The notes below the pieces were generated by a model. It was not told the DNA's origin, ran no database searches, and saw nothing but the letters and a program-made list of their open reading frames with translations. From the NCBI RefSeq assembly GCF_026343125.1, contig NZ_JAPEMB010000001.1, positions 8,065,501 to 8,129,500 of the forward strand: DNA of 64,000 nt, given 5' to 3'. The stretch is from Streptomyces sp. NBC_00094. GTDB taxonomy: Bacteria > Actinomycetota > Actinomycetes > Streptomycetales > Streptomycetaceae. The position numbers and the translations under genes are program-made. This document shows positions 44,841 through 52,266 of this stretch, piece by piece. Position 1 is the stretch's first letter; every line of letters begins with the position of its first letter.

Positions 44841-45842
44841 TCAAGCAGCGGCGGAACGCATCGCGGCCGTTATGGCGGCAGCGAGCGGCCGCCGGTGGTT
44901 CATCAAGTAGAAGTGGTCACCCTCGTACCTCTCGAGTCCGCGGAAGTACGTGGTGAACGCCTGCCAGGAGAGCAGACGGTCCTCGCCGATCAGCCTGTCG
45001 CGGTGGCCCCCGAATACCGAGAGCGGAACGGGCAGCGGTTCGGGGGCGCGGGGAGGAGCCCAGGTGTCCAGGAGTTTGAAGTCGTCACGGAAGACCGGGG
45101 CGAACGTGCGCCAGACGTCGTCGTTGTCGAGGAGCTGTGGCTGGCTGCCGCCCACGTCCCGCAGCCAGCCGCGCAGTTGCTCGTCGGACATCAGGTGAGG
45201 GCGGCCGTCGGCGCTGGCCTCGACTCGCGGGGCGCCGTAGGCGGACACGCCCAGCCAGTCCGGGAGCGGGTCCCCCTCGTGGTGAAGTCGCCGGGTGAGC
45301 TGGTAGGCGATGAGTGAGCCCATGCTGTGGCCGAAGAACCCGAAGGGCCGGTCGAGCAAGGGAGCGATAGCGGTGTGGAAGTAGTCGACCGGCCGGTCGC
45401 AGTCGTCGATCAGCGGCAATGCCTGCAGCTGGCCGCGGCCCGGGGCCTCCAGGAGGCAGAGCTCCCAATCCTGGGGGAAGTGTGCCGCCCAGCCCCGATA
45501 GAGCAGGTGTGAGCCGCCGGCGTGGTGGAACAGGAACAGGCGCGCCGCCGGGTCGCTCAGCGGCCTCGGGCGGATGACCGGGCCGGCAGACGTCTCGCCG
45601 ACGAGCTTCGAGACGACGAAGACGTGCAGTTTGGCGAGGGTCTTGGCACCGCTGATGACCACGGTGTTCTCCGGGATGCCGAACGTAGTCTCCACGCGGG
45701 TGGAGATCTTGAGCATCAGCAGCGAGTCGATCTCGAGCTCGTCGGAGAAGTGCGCCTCGTCGGTGACCTCCTCGGGTTCGATCTCCAGTACGCCGGCTAT
45801 CAGAGCGCGGAGATCCTCGATGTTCACGGACGCAGTGGTCAT
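44841..45842 (-). CDS. Acyl carrier protein fused to type II thioesterase
   Basis: A 333-residue two-domain protein. The N-terminal acyl carrier domain (about 1-82) has the phosphopantetheine site in LEIDSLLMLKI (Ser after Asp). The rest is an alpha/beta-hydrolase thioesterase of the GrsT type, with nucleophile in FGHSMGSLIAYQL, Asp in FGGHRDRLI and His in GDHFYLMNH. It would hold an acyl or peptidyl chain and then release it, or edit misloaded carriers. An ACP plus thioesterase on its own, without a synthase, is unusual; a small fragment of another gene lies just upstream on the same strand, so a larger cluster may have been lost. Confidence 0.88.
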   Translation of the reverse strand: MTTASVNIEDLRALIAGVLEIEPEEVTDEAHFSDELEIDSLLMLKISTRVETTFGIPENTVVISGAKTLAKLHVFVVSKLVGETSAGPVIRPRPLSDPAARLFLFHHAGGSHLLYRGWAAHFPQDWELCLLEAPGRGQLQALPLIDDCDRPVDYFHTAIAPLLDRPFGFFGHSMGSLIAYQLTRRLHHEGDPLPDWLGVSAYGAPRVEASADGRPHLMSDEQLRGWLRDVGGSQPQLLDNDDVWRTFAPVFRDDFKLLDTWAPPRAPEPLPVPLSVFGGHRDRLIGEDRLLSWQAFTTYFRGLERYEGDHFYLMNHRRPLAAAITAAMRSAAA

Positions 45843-45883
45843 TGGTGTTCCTCAAGCTCCCATGTGGATGGACGAGTGGTCGG

Positions 45884-46125
45884 TCAAGGGGTCAGCAGCA
45901 GAGCGGCTGCCGCGTCGTGGTGAGGACCTCCAGCCGTGGCGAGCACGTTCCCGGTGGCGTCGCTCTCCAGATGGGCACCCGCAGCGGGGCACTGCAGGAC
46001 GCCCAGTGCCCCGGACAGCGGGCCCTGCTGCGCTTCCAAGTCGATCCGGCGCGTGGCGGCGAGCAGCTGGCCCGCCCCGGCACCCTCCTCGTCCACGAGC
46101 CACAGTCCGACGGATTTCTCCTCCG
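45884..46125 (-). pseudogene. C-terminal fragment of an unrecognised gene upstream of the ACP-thioesterase
   Basis: The frame reads well as protein (GLWLVDEEGAGAGQLLAATR, then SGALGVLQCPAAGAHLESDA) and ends with LATAGGPHHDAAAALLLTP. It stops 42 bases before the ACP-thioesterase start on the same strand. At 46125 it meets the SMI1-like gene on the other strand and loses its N-terminus. The style recalls the tail of a small ketosynthase-like protein, but I cannot confirm it. Confidence 0.45.
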
Positions 46126-46571
46126 TCACACCGGCGGAGGTCAAGCGCGCGGAACGGAAGATTGGGTATCGCCTGCCCGACCTGCTCCGGCGCATCTACA
46201 CCGAGATCGGTGACGGCGGATTCGGACCAGAAGGCGGTCTCGCGTCGCTGACGGAGGGCCGCCGACCGCCCGGCTATCTGACGGACTGGCATTGTGCGCT
46301 GACCGTCCACGACCAGCGCCCCGGCTGGGCACCGCCCAGGTCGTGGCTCTACCTCACGGGCGGCGGCTGCACCATGGAGTGGTACGTCTCGCTCATAGCG
46401 GTCGACCACCCCGTACTGCTCTACGACGCTGACGGATGGGATCCGGACCGGGGACAGGAACCTCACGACGGCCTGCGTTACGCGGCGTCCTCGCTGCGCC
46501 ACTGGCTCTGGACCTGGGCAGACGGAGGCAACGTCTGGGACGAAGCGCTGCAAGTGATCGGTGAGGACTGA
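46125..46571 (+). pseudogene. SMI1/KNR4 (SUKH-type) immunity-like gene, 5'-truncated
   Basis: The recognisable domain begins VTPAEVKRAERKIGYRLPDL, then IYTEIGDGGFGPEGG, the signature of SMI1/KNR4 (SUKH) proteins, which often neutralise polymorphic toxins. About 148 residues remain. The usual N-terminal 20-30 residues are missing, and the frame upstream of 46125 is antisense of the fragment at 45884-46125. No ATG or GTG with a ribosome site fits the domain start, so it is probably silent. Confidence 0.72.
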
Positions 46572-46639
46572 GCAGTATCCAGAGGCGGTCGTGTGAGGGG
46601 TGGTGGGGCAGCAGCCGGGCCCTCAAGAAGACGCCCCCG

Positions 46640-46848
46640 CGTCCTGCGTTGCGGCCGCGTTCGTCTGGGGATGGCGGAGGGGCGCCGTAGGTGTATGCGG
46701 TGCGGATGTGCCCGTCCTGGGCGTGGACGATGACCTGCGAGGGTGTGTGTTCCTTGGCCCGCTGGCGTGCGGAGCCGAACGCGTCCTTCTACGTCCGGTG
46801 CGGCTCGTGCAGCAGCCGGCGGCCTTCCCGGCCCTCGACCTGCCAGCC
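46640..46848 (-). pseudogene. DUF2188-like gene relic
   Basis: The frame reads GWQVEGREGRRLLHEPHRT, then an in-frame TAG (46789-46791) where a Lys would be expected, then KDAFGSARQRAKEHTPSQVI and VHAQDGHIRTAYTYG. The order, a short beta strand, a helix, VIVHxxDGxI, fits DUF2188, a family of small proteins of unknown role. No start codon remains next to the barstar-like gene stop at 46851. Confidence 0.5.
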
Positions 46849-46850
46849 GC

Positions 46851-47288
46851 TCAGCCCTCCGCCAGCGCTGCTTCTCCGCCGCTTGGGGCCGGGGCAACGT
46901 AGACGGAGACCTGGGTCGGCCTTCCGCTGGTGTCCCGGGCTTCAGCGAGGGATGCGGCCACGTCGCGGAGGATGCTCAGCGCGATCCAGAAATCGCCCTC
47001 GGCGCCCGCAACGGGCCGGGCGTCGGGCCAGACGATGACCACGCGAGGAGACTTCAGCTCGTGGAGCCCGCCCCAGACCGAATCAGAGAGGGCGTCCCAC
47101 ACCATGCGGAAGGTCCCGAGTGACGGGTCCAATGGGAGTGCCTCCCGCACGGCCCCGAAGAACGCCTCCTTGTCGGTCCGCCCGGCAGTGGCGAGCGTGA
47201 ACACGGGTACGCCCTGGCGGGCGGCTTCGTCGAGTATCCCGGGAATGTCCGCGCCAGAAACCTCGTGAAAGCCTCTGTCGATCACCAT
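46851..47288 (-). CDS. Barstar-like immunity protein
   Basis: A 145-residue protein with barstar features: a first strand and helix MVIDRGFHEVSGADIPGILD, then GVPVFTLATAGRTDKEAFFG, and the C-terminal helix/strand SDSVWGGLHELKSPRVVIVW. Barstar-family proteins bind and block secreted ribonucleases, including toxin domains of polymorphic toxins. ATG 47288 opens the frame; a toxin partner is not adjacent. Together with the SMI1-like and Imm53-like genes nearby it makes an orphan immunity set upstream of the Rhs toxin gene. Confidence 0.8.
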   Translation of the reverse strand: MVIDRGFHEVSGADIPGILDEAARQGVPVFTLATAGRTDKEAFFGAVREALPLDPSLGTFRMVWDALSDSVWGGLHELKSPRVVIVWPDARPVAGAEGDFWIALSILRDVAASLAEARDTSGRPTQVSVYVAPAPSGGEAALAEG

Positions 47289-47378
47289 GCTCAGAACCGT
47301 ACCGGTGCGTTCTCCCGGTCCGGATTGCTCCCGCTGGTCGGCGGGTGATCGGCCTGCGCCCGGGCAGCGACTCGGTCG

Positions 47379-47560
47379 TTAAGGCAACTGGCCGGCGAAG
47401 GCCCCCAGCAGCCCGCCGGGCAGCAGGGAGGCGTCCTGCTCGCCGAGGTGGGTCAGGCCGGAGTGACGGAACTCGTGCGGGTCCCAGCCGGTGCCTTCCC
47501 CGCCGCCGACGCAGGTGTGTCGGTCCAGCAGGGCGCGCAGCTGGCCACTGTTCCTCGTGG
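47379..47560 (-). pseudogene. Tyrosine integrase C-terminal relic
   Basis: The frame GTGWDPHEFRHSGLTHLGEQ is the HxxR box region of a phage/ICE-type tyrosine recombinase; the expected catalytic Tyr segment after LGEQDASLL is replaced. The rest of the 680-base space (47289-47968) contains broken frames only. It suggests an integrative element once used this area. Confidence 0.6.
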
Positions 47561-47968
47561 GGCTTCTTCCTGCGCGCTCACGTTCTGTCGCCGTGAGGCG
47601 ACCGGGAGCTCTCTGTGGCACTCGTACGTTGCTGGCGAGCAAGGCGGCGGTCTCGCCGTCGGCCAGCTCTCGCATCGTCCACCAGGTGCTCGAACTCCTC
47701 CACTCGCCTGTACAGGTTCGAACGCCCGACACCGGTACGGGCAGAGCCGGCACCCGGACGCCGAGCGCATCGAGCGCGAGCTCCTGGACGACCGCGCCGA
47801 CCCGGGGGGCGGCACGGCTGGCCACCGTCCTCGGGCAGCCGATCGAGGTCGGCACTGCCTACCCGGAGCGAACCGCGAAACTGCCCAGGTAGCGGGCACC
47901 CGTCGAGCCCGATGCCGCAGCGAAAGCCCGTGGCGGTGTCGCAGCGGGTCCGGCATCATCCTTGCGTG

Positions 47969-48589
47969 ATGGTGATGCAACCCGTTCTGGAGATCTTCGC
48001 TGCCGACGACTTCGCGCTCTGGCCGGTTGGCGAGCACGAGTCGTACGGCTACCTCGTGCTGGACGGGGAACTGACTCCGGCGGAGGTCGGCACGGCGGTT
48101 ATGCGGATCGCCGACTGCAACGACTTCGGGCCGGAGGAGGAGCACGGGCTGTGCCCGACCGACCCGCTCGGCGCGTTCCTGCACGGGCTGCTCACCATGC
48201 CCGACCTGTTCGCCGCCGGCGGGTTCCGGGTGACCGACATAGCCACCGACACCGTCTTCGTCGAGCCGGGCTGCTGCAACGGCCTGGAGACCTGGCGGGA
48301 CTGGCGGGAGGTGCTAGACGGCACCGGCTGCTCCTACTTCGGCCACGACCCGTCCTCGGCGGCCGAACGTGTCGGCGACACCGTCCGGCTGACTCTCGAC
48401 GCCCACGCGAAGGACGGCAGCCCGGTGATCGAGCTGCCGGTGGACCAGGTGCGCGCGCTCGTCACCGGTGCCCAGGCGGACTTGCAGGACTTCCTCAGCC
48501 TCGCCGGAACCTGGGCCGAACAACACCTGCCGACACACGCCGCCCCCGTCACGGCCGCCTTGGCCCGGGCACTGGACCTAGTGCTGTGA
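47969..48589 (+). CDS. Hypothetical protein with 3' end in an insertion sequence
   Basis: A 206-residue soluble protein that I do not recognise; acidic, with a Cys-Cys pair (EPGCCNGLETWRDW) and a helical C-terminus. ATG 47969 is used; ATG 47975 and GTG 47966 are close alternatives and the ribosome site is weak. Its last three codons and stop (CTA GTG CTG TGA) lie inside the terminal repeat of the IS630-type element that begins at 48581, so the native C-terminus was cut, probably by only a few residues. It sits among immunity-type genes and could be one, but there is no direct sign. Confidence 0.72.
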   Translation: MVMQPVLEIFAADDFALWPVGEHESYGYLVLDGELTPAEVGTAVMRIADCNDFGPEEEHGLCPTDPLGAFLHGLLTMPDLFAAGGFRVTDIATDTVFVEPGCCNGLETWRDWREVLDGTGCSYFGHDPSSAAERVGDTVRLTLDAHAKDGSPVIELPVDQVRALVTGAQADLQDFLSLAGTWAEQHLPTHAAPVTAALARALDLVL

Positions 48590-48610
48590 CCGCATAGGTT
48601 CACCGGGTTG
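48581..48610. repeat. Left terminal inverted repeat of the IS630 element
   Basis: Thirty bases matching 50158-50187 in inverted orientation at 25 positions. The mismatches are at the tenth base, a central cluster of three, and one near the tip. Confidence 0.85.
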
Positions 48611-48618
48611 CTCGTTGT

Positions 48619-48650
48619 GCTGGTTGGAAGCGATGTCGCTTCCAACCAGC
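48619..48650 (+). promoter_or_regulatory. Perfect hairpin before the IS630 transposase
   Basis: A 14-bp perfect stem, GCTGGTTGGAAGCG with its complement, and a 4-base loop ATGT. The ribosome site AGGGGAGG follows directly. It may form in read-through transcripts that enter from outside and limit transposase translation or transcription. Confidence 0.7.
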
Positions 48651-48662
48651 AGGGGAGGCGGG

Positions 48663-49784
48663 ATGGCACCACCGGTCAAGGTCCGCAGGCTGACGGAGCA
48701 GGAGGGACAGAAGCTCCAGCACATCGTTCGGCGGGGCAGTACCAGCTCGGTGCGGTTCCGGCGGGCGACGATGCTGCTGGCCTCGGCCGGCGGCAGCACT
48801 GTCCCGGTGATCGCGCGGCTGGTCCAGGCGGACGAGGACACCGTCCGCGACGTGATCCACCGCTTCAACGAGATCGGGCTCGCATGCCTGAACCCTCAGT
48901 GGGCGGGAGGCCGTCCCCGCCTGCTGAACCATGACGACGAGGACTTCGTCATCCAGACGGCCACCACCCGCCCGACCATGTTGGGCAAGCCCTTCACCCG
49001 CTGGTCGATCCGCAAACTCGCCGACCACCTGCGCCGCAACATCGCCAGGCCCGTCCGCATCGGCCGCGAGGCCCTGCAGTGCTTACTGGCCCGCCGCGGG
49101 ATCACCTTCCAGCGGACGAAGACCTGGAAGGAATCCCCAGACCCGGCCTTCGACGCCAAGCTCGCCCGGATCGAGTACGCGGTCAACGAGCGGCCGGACC
49201 GCACGTTCGCCTTCGATGAGTTCGGACCGCTGGGTATCCGCCCCACCGCCGGCTCCTGCTGGGCCGAACAGAGCCACCCCGACCGACTGCCGGCCACCTA
49301 CCGCCGCACCCACGGCATCACCTACTTCCACGGTTGCTACTCCGTCGGCGACGACAAGCTGTGGGGGATCAACCGGCGCCGCAAGGGCATCGATCACACC
49401 TGGGCCGCCCTGCGAACGATCCGAGCCGCCCGCCCGGACGGCGCCCCGATCTACGTGATCCTCGACAACCTCTCCGCCCACCTGAACTGGAGAATCCGCA
49501 GATGGGCGGCGAAGAACAAGGTCGAGTTGTGCTTCACACCCACCTACGCGTCCTGGGCCAACCCCATCGAGGCCCACTTCGGGCCGCTTCGGCAGTTCAC
49601 CCTGGCCAACTCCCACCATCCGAACCACACCGTCCAGACCCGGGCCCTGCACGCCTACCTGCGCTGGCGGAACAACAACGCCCGCCACCCCGACGTCCTG
49701 GCCGCCCAACGACGCGAACGCGCACGCATCCGCAGCGAACGGGGCATCCGCTGGGGCGGCAGACCACTACCGACCGCAGCCTGA
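48663..49784 (+). CDS. IS630-family transposase
   Basis: A 373-residue transposase. N-terminal HTH domains (SVRFRRATMLLASAGGSTVP and RWSIRKLADHLRRN) bind the ends; the DDE domain has Asp in FAFDEFGPLGI, Asp in VILDNLSAHLN and Glu in ANPIEAHFG, all intact. ATG 48663 (MAPPVKVRR) with AGGGGAGG upstream is chosen over ATG 48615. It appears active. Confidence 0.92.
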   Translation: MAPPVKVRRLTEQEGQKLQHIVRRGSTSSVRFRRATMLLASAGGSTVPVIARLVQADEDTVRDVIHRFNEIGLACLNPQWAGGRPRLLNHDDEDFVIQTATTRPTMLGKPFTRWSIRKLADHLRRNIARPVRIGREALQCLLARRGITFQRTKTWKESPDPAFDAKLARIEYAVNERPDRTFAFDEFGPLGIRPTAGSCWAEQSHPDRLPATYRRTHGITYFHGCYSVGDDKLWGINRRRKGIDHTWAALRTIRAARPDGAPIYVILDNLSAHLNWRIRRWAAKNKVELCFTPTYASWANPIEAHFGPLRQFTLANSHHPNHTVQTRALHAYLRWRNNNARHPDVLAAQRRERARIRSERGIRWGGRPLPTAA

Positions 49785-49830
49785 CACTCCGACCCCAAAC
49801 CTTCCGAACCCCAGGCTTAGCATCCCTGCC

Positions 49831-50190
49831 ATGAGCGATTCCGGACATGTCCTTGGCTGGCTGCAGGACTGGTATATGGAGCAGTGCGACGGTGACTGGG
49901 AGCACGAGTGGGGCGTGAAGATCGACACGCTTGACAACCCAGGCTGGACAGTCCGCATAGATCTAGAGGAAACGGACCTCGAAGAGCACGAATACCCGCG
50001 TCAGGATGTCGAACGCACCACGCACGACTGGGTCTCGGCATGGACATCCGACAAGGTTTTCCACGCTGCTTGCGGCCCCGGCAACCTCACCGAGGCCCTC
50101 ACGATGTTCCGCTCCTGGGCGACCGAGAAGACCCCGCGCAGGACAGCGGGAGACCCTCAACCCGGTAAACCTTCCCGGTCAGAGCACTAG
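49831..50190 (+). CDS. Imm53-type immunity protein (passenger gene)
   Basis: A 119-residue protein. The order VLGWLQDWYMEQCDGDWEHE, then WGVKIDTLDNPGWTVRIDLE, is characteristic of Immunity protein 53, a family found beside toxins of polymorphic-toxin systems. It lies 46 bases behind the transposase, on the same strand, inside the element. Its C-terminal residues SRSEH and stop TAG are encoded by the right terminal repeat plus the duplicated TA and following G, so it has been shaped by the element end. Its toxin partner is not present. Confidence 0.82.
   Translation: MSDSGHVLGWLQDWYMEQCDGDWEHEWGVKIDTLDNPGWTVRIDLEETDLEEHEYPRQDVERTTHDWVSAWTSDKVFHAACGPGNLTEALTMFRSWATEKTPRRTAGDPQPGKPSRSEH
50158..50187. 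repeat. Right terminal inverted repeat of the IS630 element
   Basis: The outer end GGTCAGAGCAC mirrors the left end GTGCTGTGACC with one mismatch; 25 of 30 bases match overall. The 3' end of the Imm53 gene is inside it. Confidence 0.85.
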
Positions 50191-50234
50191 GGCCTGTTGC
50201 GAAAGTGGATCTTGTTCGTTGATGATCACTCGTT

Positions 50235-51109
50235 GTGGGACGTGGGGATCTGACGAACGACCAGTGGGCCCGGCTTGAGCCGCTGCTGCCACAGGGCATC
50301 AAGCCGGGCAGGCCGCAGGTATGGACGCGGCGGCAGTTGATGGATGGCATTCGGTGGCGGACCCGGACGGGCGCCCCGTGGCGGGATGTGCCGGAACGGT
50401 ATGGGCCGTGGGACCGGATCTACGACCTGTTCCGGCGTTGGCAGCGGGACGGGACCTGGGCCAGGATCCTCACCCAGCTTCAGGCCGAGGCGGATGCGAA
50501 GGGCCTGATCACCTGGAAGGTGAACGTCGACTCGACCGTCTGCCGGGCCCACCAGCAAGCCGCCGGAGCGGTGAAAAGGGGGATCTCCAGAAGGAGCCGC
50601 CCGGCGGAGTCTGTGCCGAGCCGGCCGACCACGGCCTTGGACGTTCCCGGGGCGGCCTGACCAGCAAGATCCACCTTGCCGTCGAGCAGGGGCAGAAGCC
50701 CTTGTCGGTAGTGATCACGGCCGGGCAGCGGGGTGACTCTCCGCAGTTCGAGCCAGTCCTGGAAGCGATCCGGGTGCCCCGGCTCGGGCTCGGCAGGCCG
50801 CGCAAGCGGCCGGATCGGGTGCGGGCAGACAAGGCGTACGACTCCCGCAGTAACCGTTCCTACCTGCGTAGACGCGGGATTAAGGCCACCATCCCGGTCC
50901 CGGTGGACCGGGTCCGCAACCGCCTGGGTCGCGGATCGCGCGGAGGTCGGCCGCCAAAGTTCGACAAGGACGACTACAAGCAGCGGCACGCTGTGGAGTG
51001 CGGGATCAACCGGCTCAAGCGCCACCGGGCTGTCGCCACTCGTTACGACAAACTTGCCGTCCGCTTCGAAGCGACCGTGCTGGTCGCAGCCATCAACGAA
51101 TGGCTGTGA
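50235..51109 (+). CDS. IS5-family transposase made by -1 frameshift
   Basis: Two overlapping frames. The first (50235 to about 50582) encodes the DUF4096 domain (LTNDQWARLEPLLPQGIKPG, MDGIRWRTRTGAPWRDVPER) and the first Asp in VNVDSTVCRAHQQ. The second (to 51109) has Asp in VRADKAYDSRSNRS and Glu in AVECGINRLKRHRAVATRYD. The switch is -1 at the run AAAAGGGGG (50574-50582): tRNA-Gly on GGG can slide back one base on the G run and continue as DLQKEPPGG. This is the usual programmed-frameshift arrangement of this IS group, so the element is probably active. Confidence 0.85.
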
Positions 51110-51123
51110 CCAGCACTTTCACA
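51097..51123. repeat. 27-base direct repeat, inner copy (transposase 3' end)
   Basis: Twenty-six of 27 bases match 51783-51809. This copy includes the last transposase codons (CGAATGGCTGTGA) and the inner right tip. Confidence 0.85.
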
Positions 51124-51129
51124 CGGCCC

Positions 51130-51738
51130 CTAATCGTACGGCGGGCCGATGACCGCCTGGCCGATCTGCCCGGCCAGCCAGGCGGCGTAGCTCTGTGAGT
51201 CCCCGTTCTTGTGGACGTCGACGCATACAGTGTGGGTCCCGATTTGTCGGGTGGTTCCTGCGTCGTCGCAGTTGAAGACGAGGGTGACCCCGTCGTGATT
51301 GACCCGCCCGTCGTACCCGTGCTCTGGCACCGCCGGCCAGATCACCTGGTCCCAGTGGATTGAGGCGTATCTCGCACCAACCAACGCGGTGAAGGCGTCC
51401 TCGAGGCTGCCGACCGGCTGGTCCAGCATCGACGCCCAGAGCGGGAGCAGGGGAACGAGGCCATCCGCATCCTCAGAAAGCTCGGCCGCGTGCCAGTCGC
51501 ACCGCAAGCCTGCCTGCGCATCAAACTCCCTCGCCCAGAGCTCTTCGTTCTCCGTGCGGAACCAGGCGTCCGGCAGCACCTGACGCAGTTCCAACACCTC
51601 CGCGACCGTGCAGAGCTCCACGTCCACCGATACCTGGGCATAGCCCCGATCGCCCAGCGCGAGGAGCCGGCGCCCCGTGGCGAGGGCCGCTGCCGGGTCG
51701 GACGTGCGGAAGACGGGATAGGAGACGCCGTTGGACAT
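51130..51738 (-). CDS. Hypothetical protein inside IS5 element (passenger)
   Basis: A 202-residue acidic soluble protein that I do not recognise. It has a regular alternation of strands and helices, many Trp and Asp residues (WFRTENEELWAREFDAQAGL; YASIHWDQVIWPAVPEHG) and ends GQAVIGPPYD. ATG 51738 is a sensible start. Its stop touches the inner right-end copy (51130), and a nearly identical right end lies 45 bases upstream of its start, so the gene is bracketed by repeats. Its position among immunity genes makes an immunity or antitoxin role possible but unproven. Confidence 0.72.
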   Translation of the reverse strand: MSNGVSYPVFRTSDPAAALATGRRLLALGDRGYAQVSVDVELCTVAEVLELRQVLPDAWFRTENEELWAREFDAQAGLRCDWHAAELSEDADGLVPLLPLWASMLDQPVGSLEDAFTALVGARYASIHWDQVIWPAVPEHGYDGRVNHDGVTLVFNCDDAGTTRQIGTHTVCVDVHKNGDSQSYAAWLAGQIGQAVIGPPYD

Positions 51739-51782
51739 GTGAGCACCCTGTCACACGTCGATGTTGGCCAGCATTTGCGTTT

Positions 51783-51809
51783 CGAATGCCTGTGACCAGC
51801 ACTTTCACA
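51783..51809. repeat. 27-base direct repeat, outer copy
   Basis: Copy of 51097-51123 with one mismatch. It includes a duplicate of the transposase 3' end that has no transposase in front, which shows that a second copy of the same IS end sits behind the passenger gene. Confidence 0.85.
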
Positions 51810-51906
51810 ACAGGGCCTAAGGGCTGTCCCGTAAACGATCTTCAGAGGGCGACGCGCGGTCCAGCACGCGGCCTTGCTGGGCCCTCTGCTCGTGTCCTGC
51901 CCCGCT

Positions 51907-52224
51907 TCAGGCCCGTGCGGGGAAGTCAGGATGGTCGGCGTAAGGCGAGGCAAGGTCACGTAGGTCGTGGCACGGCCAGGGGTCGCGGGCGTGACGGGCC
52001 AGGATGCGCCGCTTGGCTTCGACCTCGCGTAGGACGCGGGCCGGGTCGTGCAGTGCCACATGCAGAGCAATCGTGGGGTGGAATCCGGAGAGGTCAACCT
52101 GGCAGAAGTCGACCGTGTGTCCGTGGGCAGACCATTCCCCGCATCCGTCGCCGTCGCAGCGTCGTGCCAAGTCGGCCTCCTCGTCGAGCCGCGCCTTGAG
52201 AAACTTCACCAGCTTTTCAGTCAT
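51907..52224 (-). CDS. DUF6221-family protein (passenger gene)
   Basis: A 105-residue protein: MTEKLVKFLKARLDEEADLA, then TIALHVALHDPARVLREVEA and DLASPYADHPDFPARA match DUF6221, small proteins of unknown function often in actinomycete phages and integrative elements. Two Cys pairs or His (CDGDGCGEWSAHGHTVDFC) might bind a metal. ATG 52224 has only a weak ribosome site. It lies between the left terminal repeat and the transposase gene, which it faces away from. Confidence 0.75.
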   Translation of the reverse strand: MTEKLVKFLKARLDEEADLARRCDGDGCGEWSAHGHTVDFCQVDLSGFHPTIALHVALHDPARVLREVEAKRRILARHARDPWPCHDLRDLASPYADHPDFPARA

Positions 52225-52266
52225 GGGAGCATTCTCGACGTTGTGTCGGCACCATGAAACGATCTT

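Larger units (their letters stand above)
48581..50187 (+). mobile_element. IS630-family element with an Imm53 passenger gene
   Basis: A 1607-base element. The left terminal repeat (48581-48610) and right repeat (50158-50187) match at 25 of 30 positions when one is inverted; outer ends read GTGCTGTGACC and GGTCAGAGCAC. TA dinucleotides flank both ends (48579-48580 and 50188-50189), as expected for IS630 target duplication. Inside are a transposase gene, a strong hairpin before it, and behind it an immunity-type gene whose last codons lie in the right repeat. So the cargo is enclosed and would move with the element. Confidence 0.85.
50190..51817 (+). mobile_element. IS5-family element with a captured passenger gene
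   Basis: About 1.63 kb. The left tip GGGCCTGTTGCGAAAGTG (50190-50207) matches the outer right tip (51800-51817) inverted at 16 of 18 positions. A second, internal right-end copy at 51114-51130 follows the transposase, so a plain IS would have ended there; the outer copy encloses an extra gene. CTAG and CTAA flank the ends, in keeping with CTAR-type IS5 targets. It abuts the IS630 element on the left and the next IS5 on the right. Confidence 0.75.
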
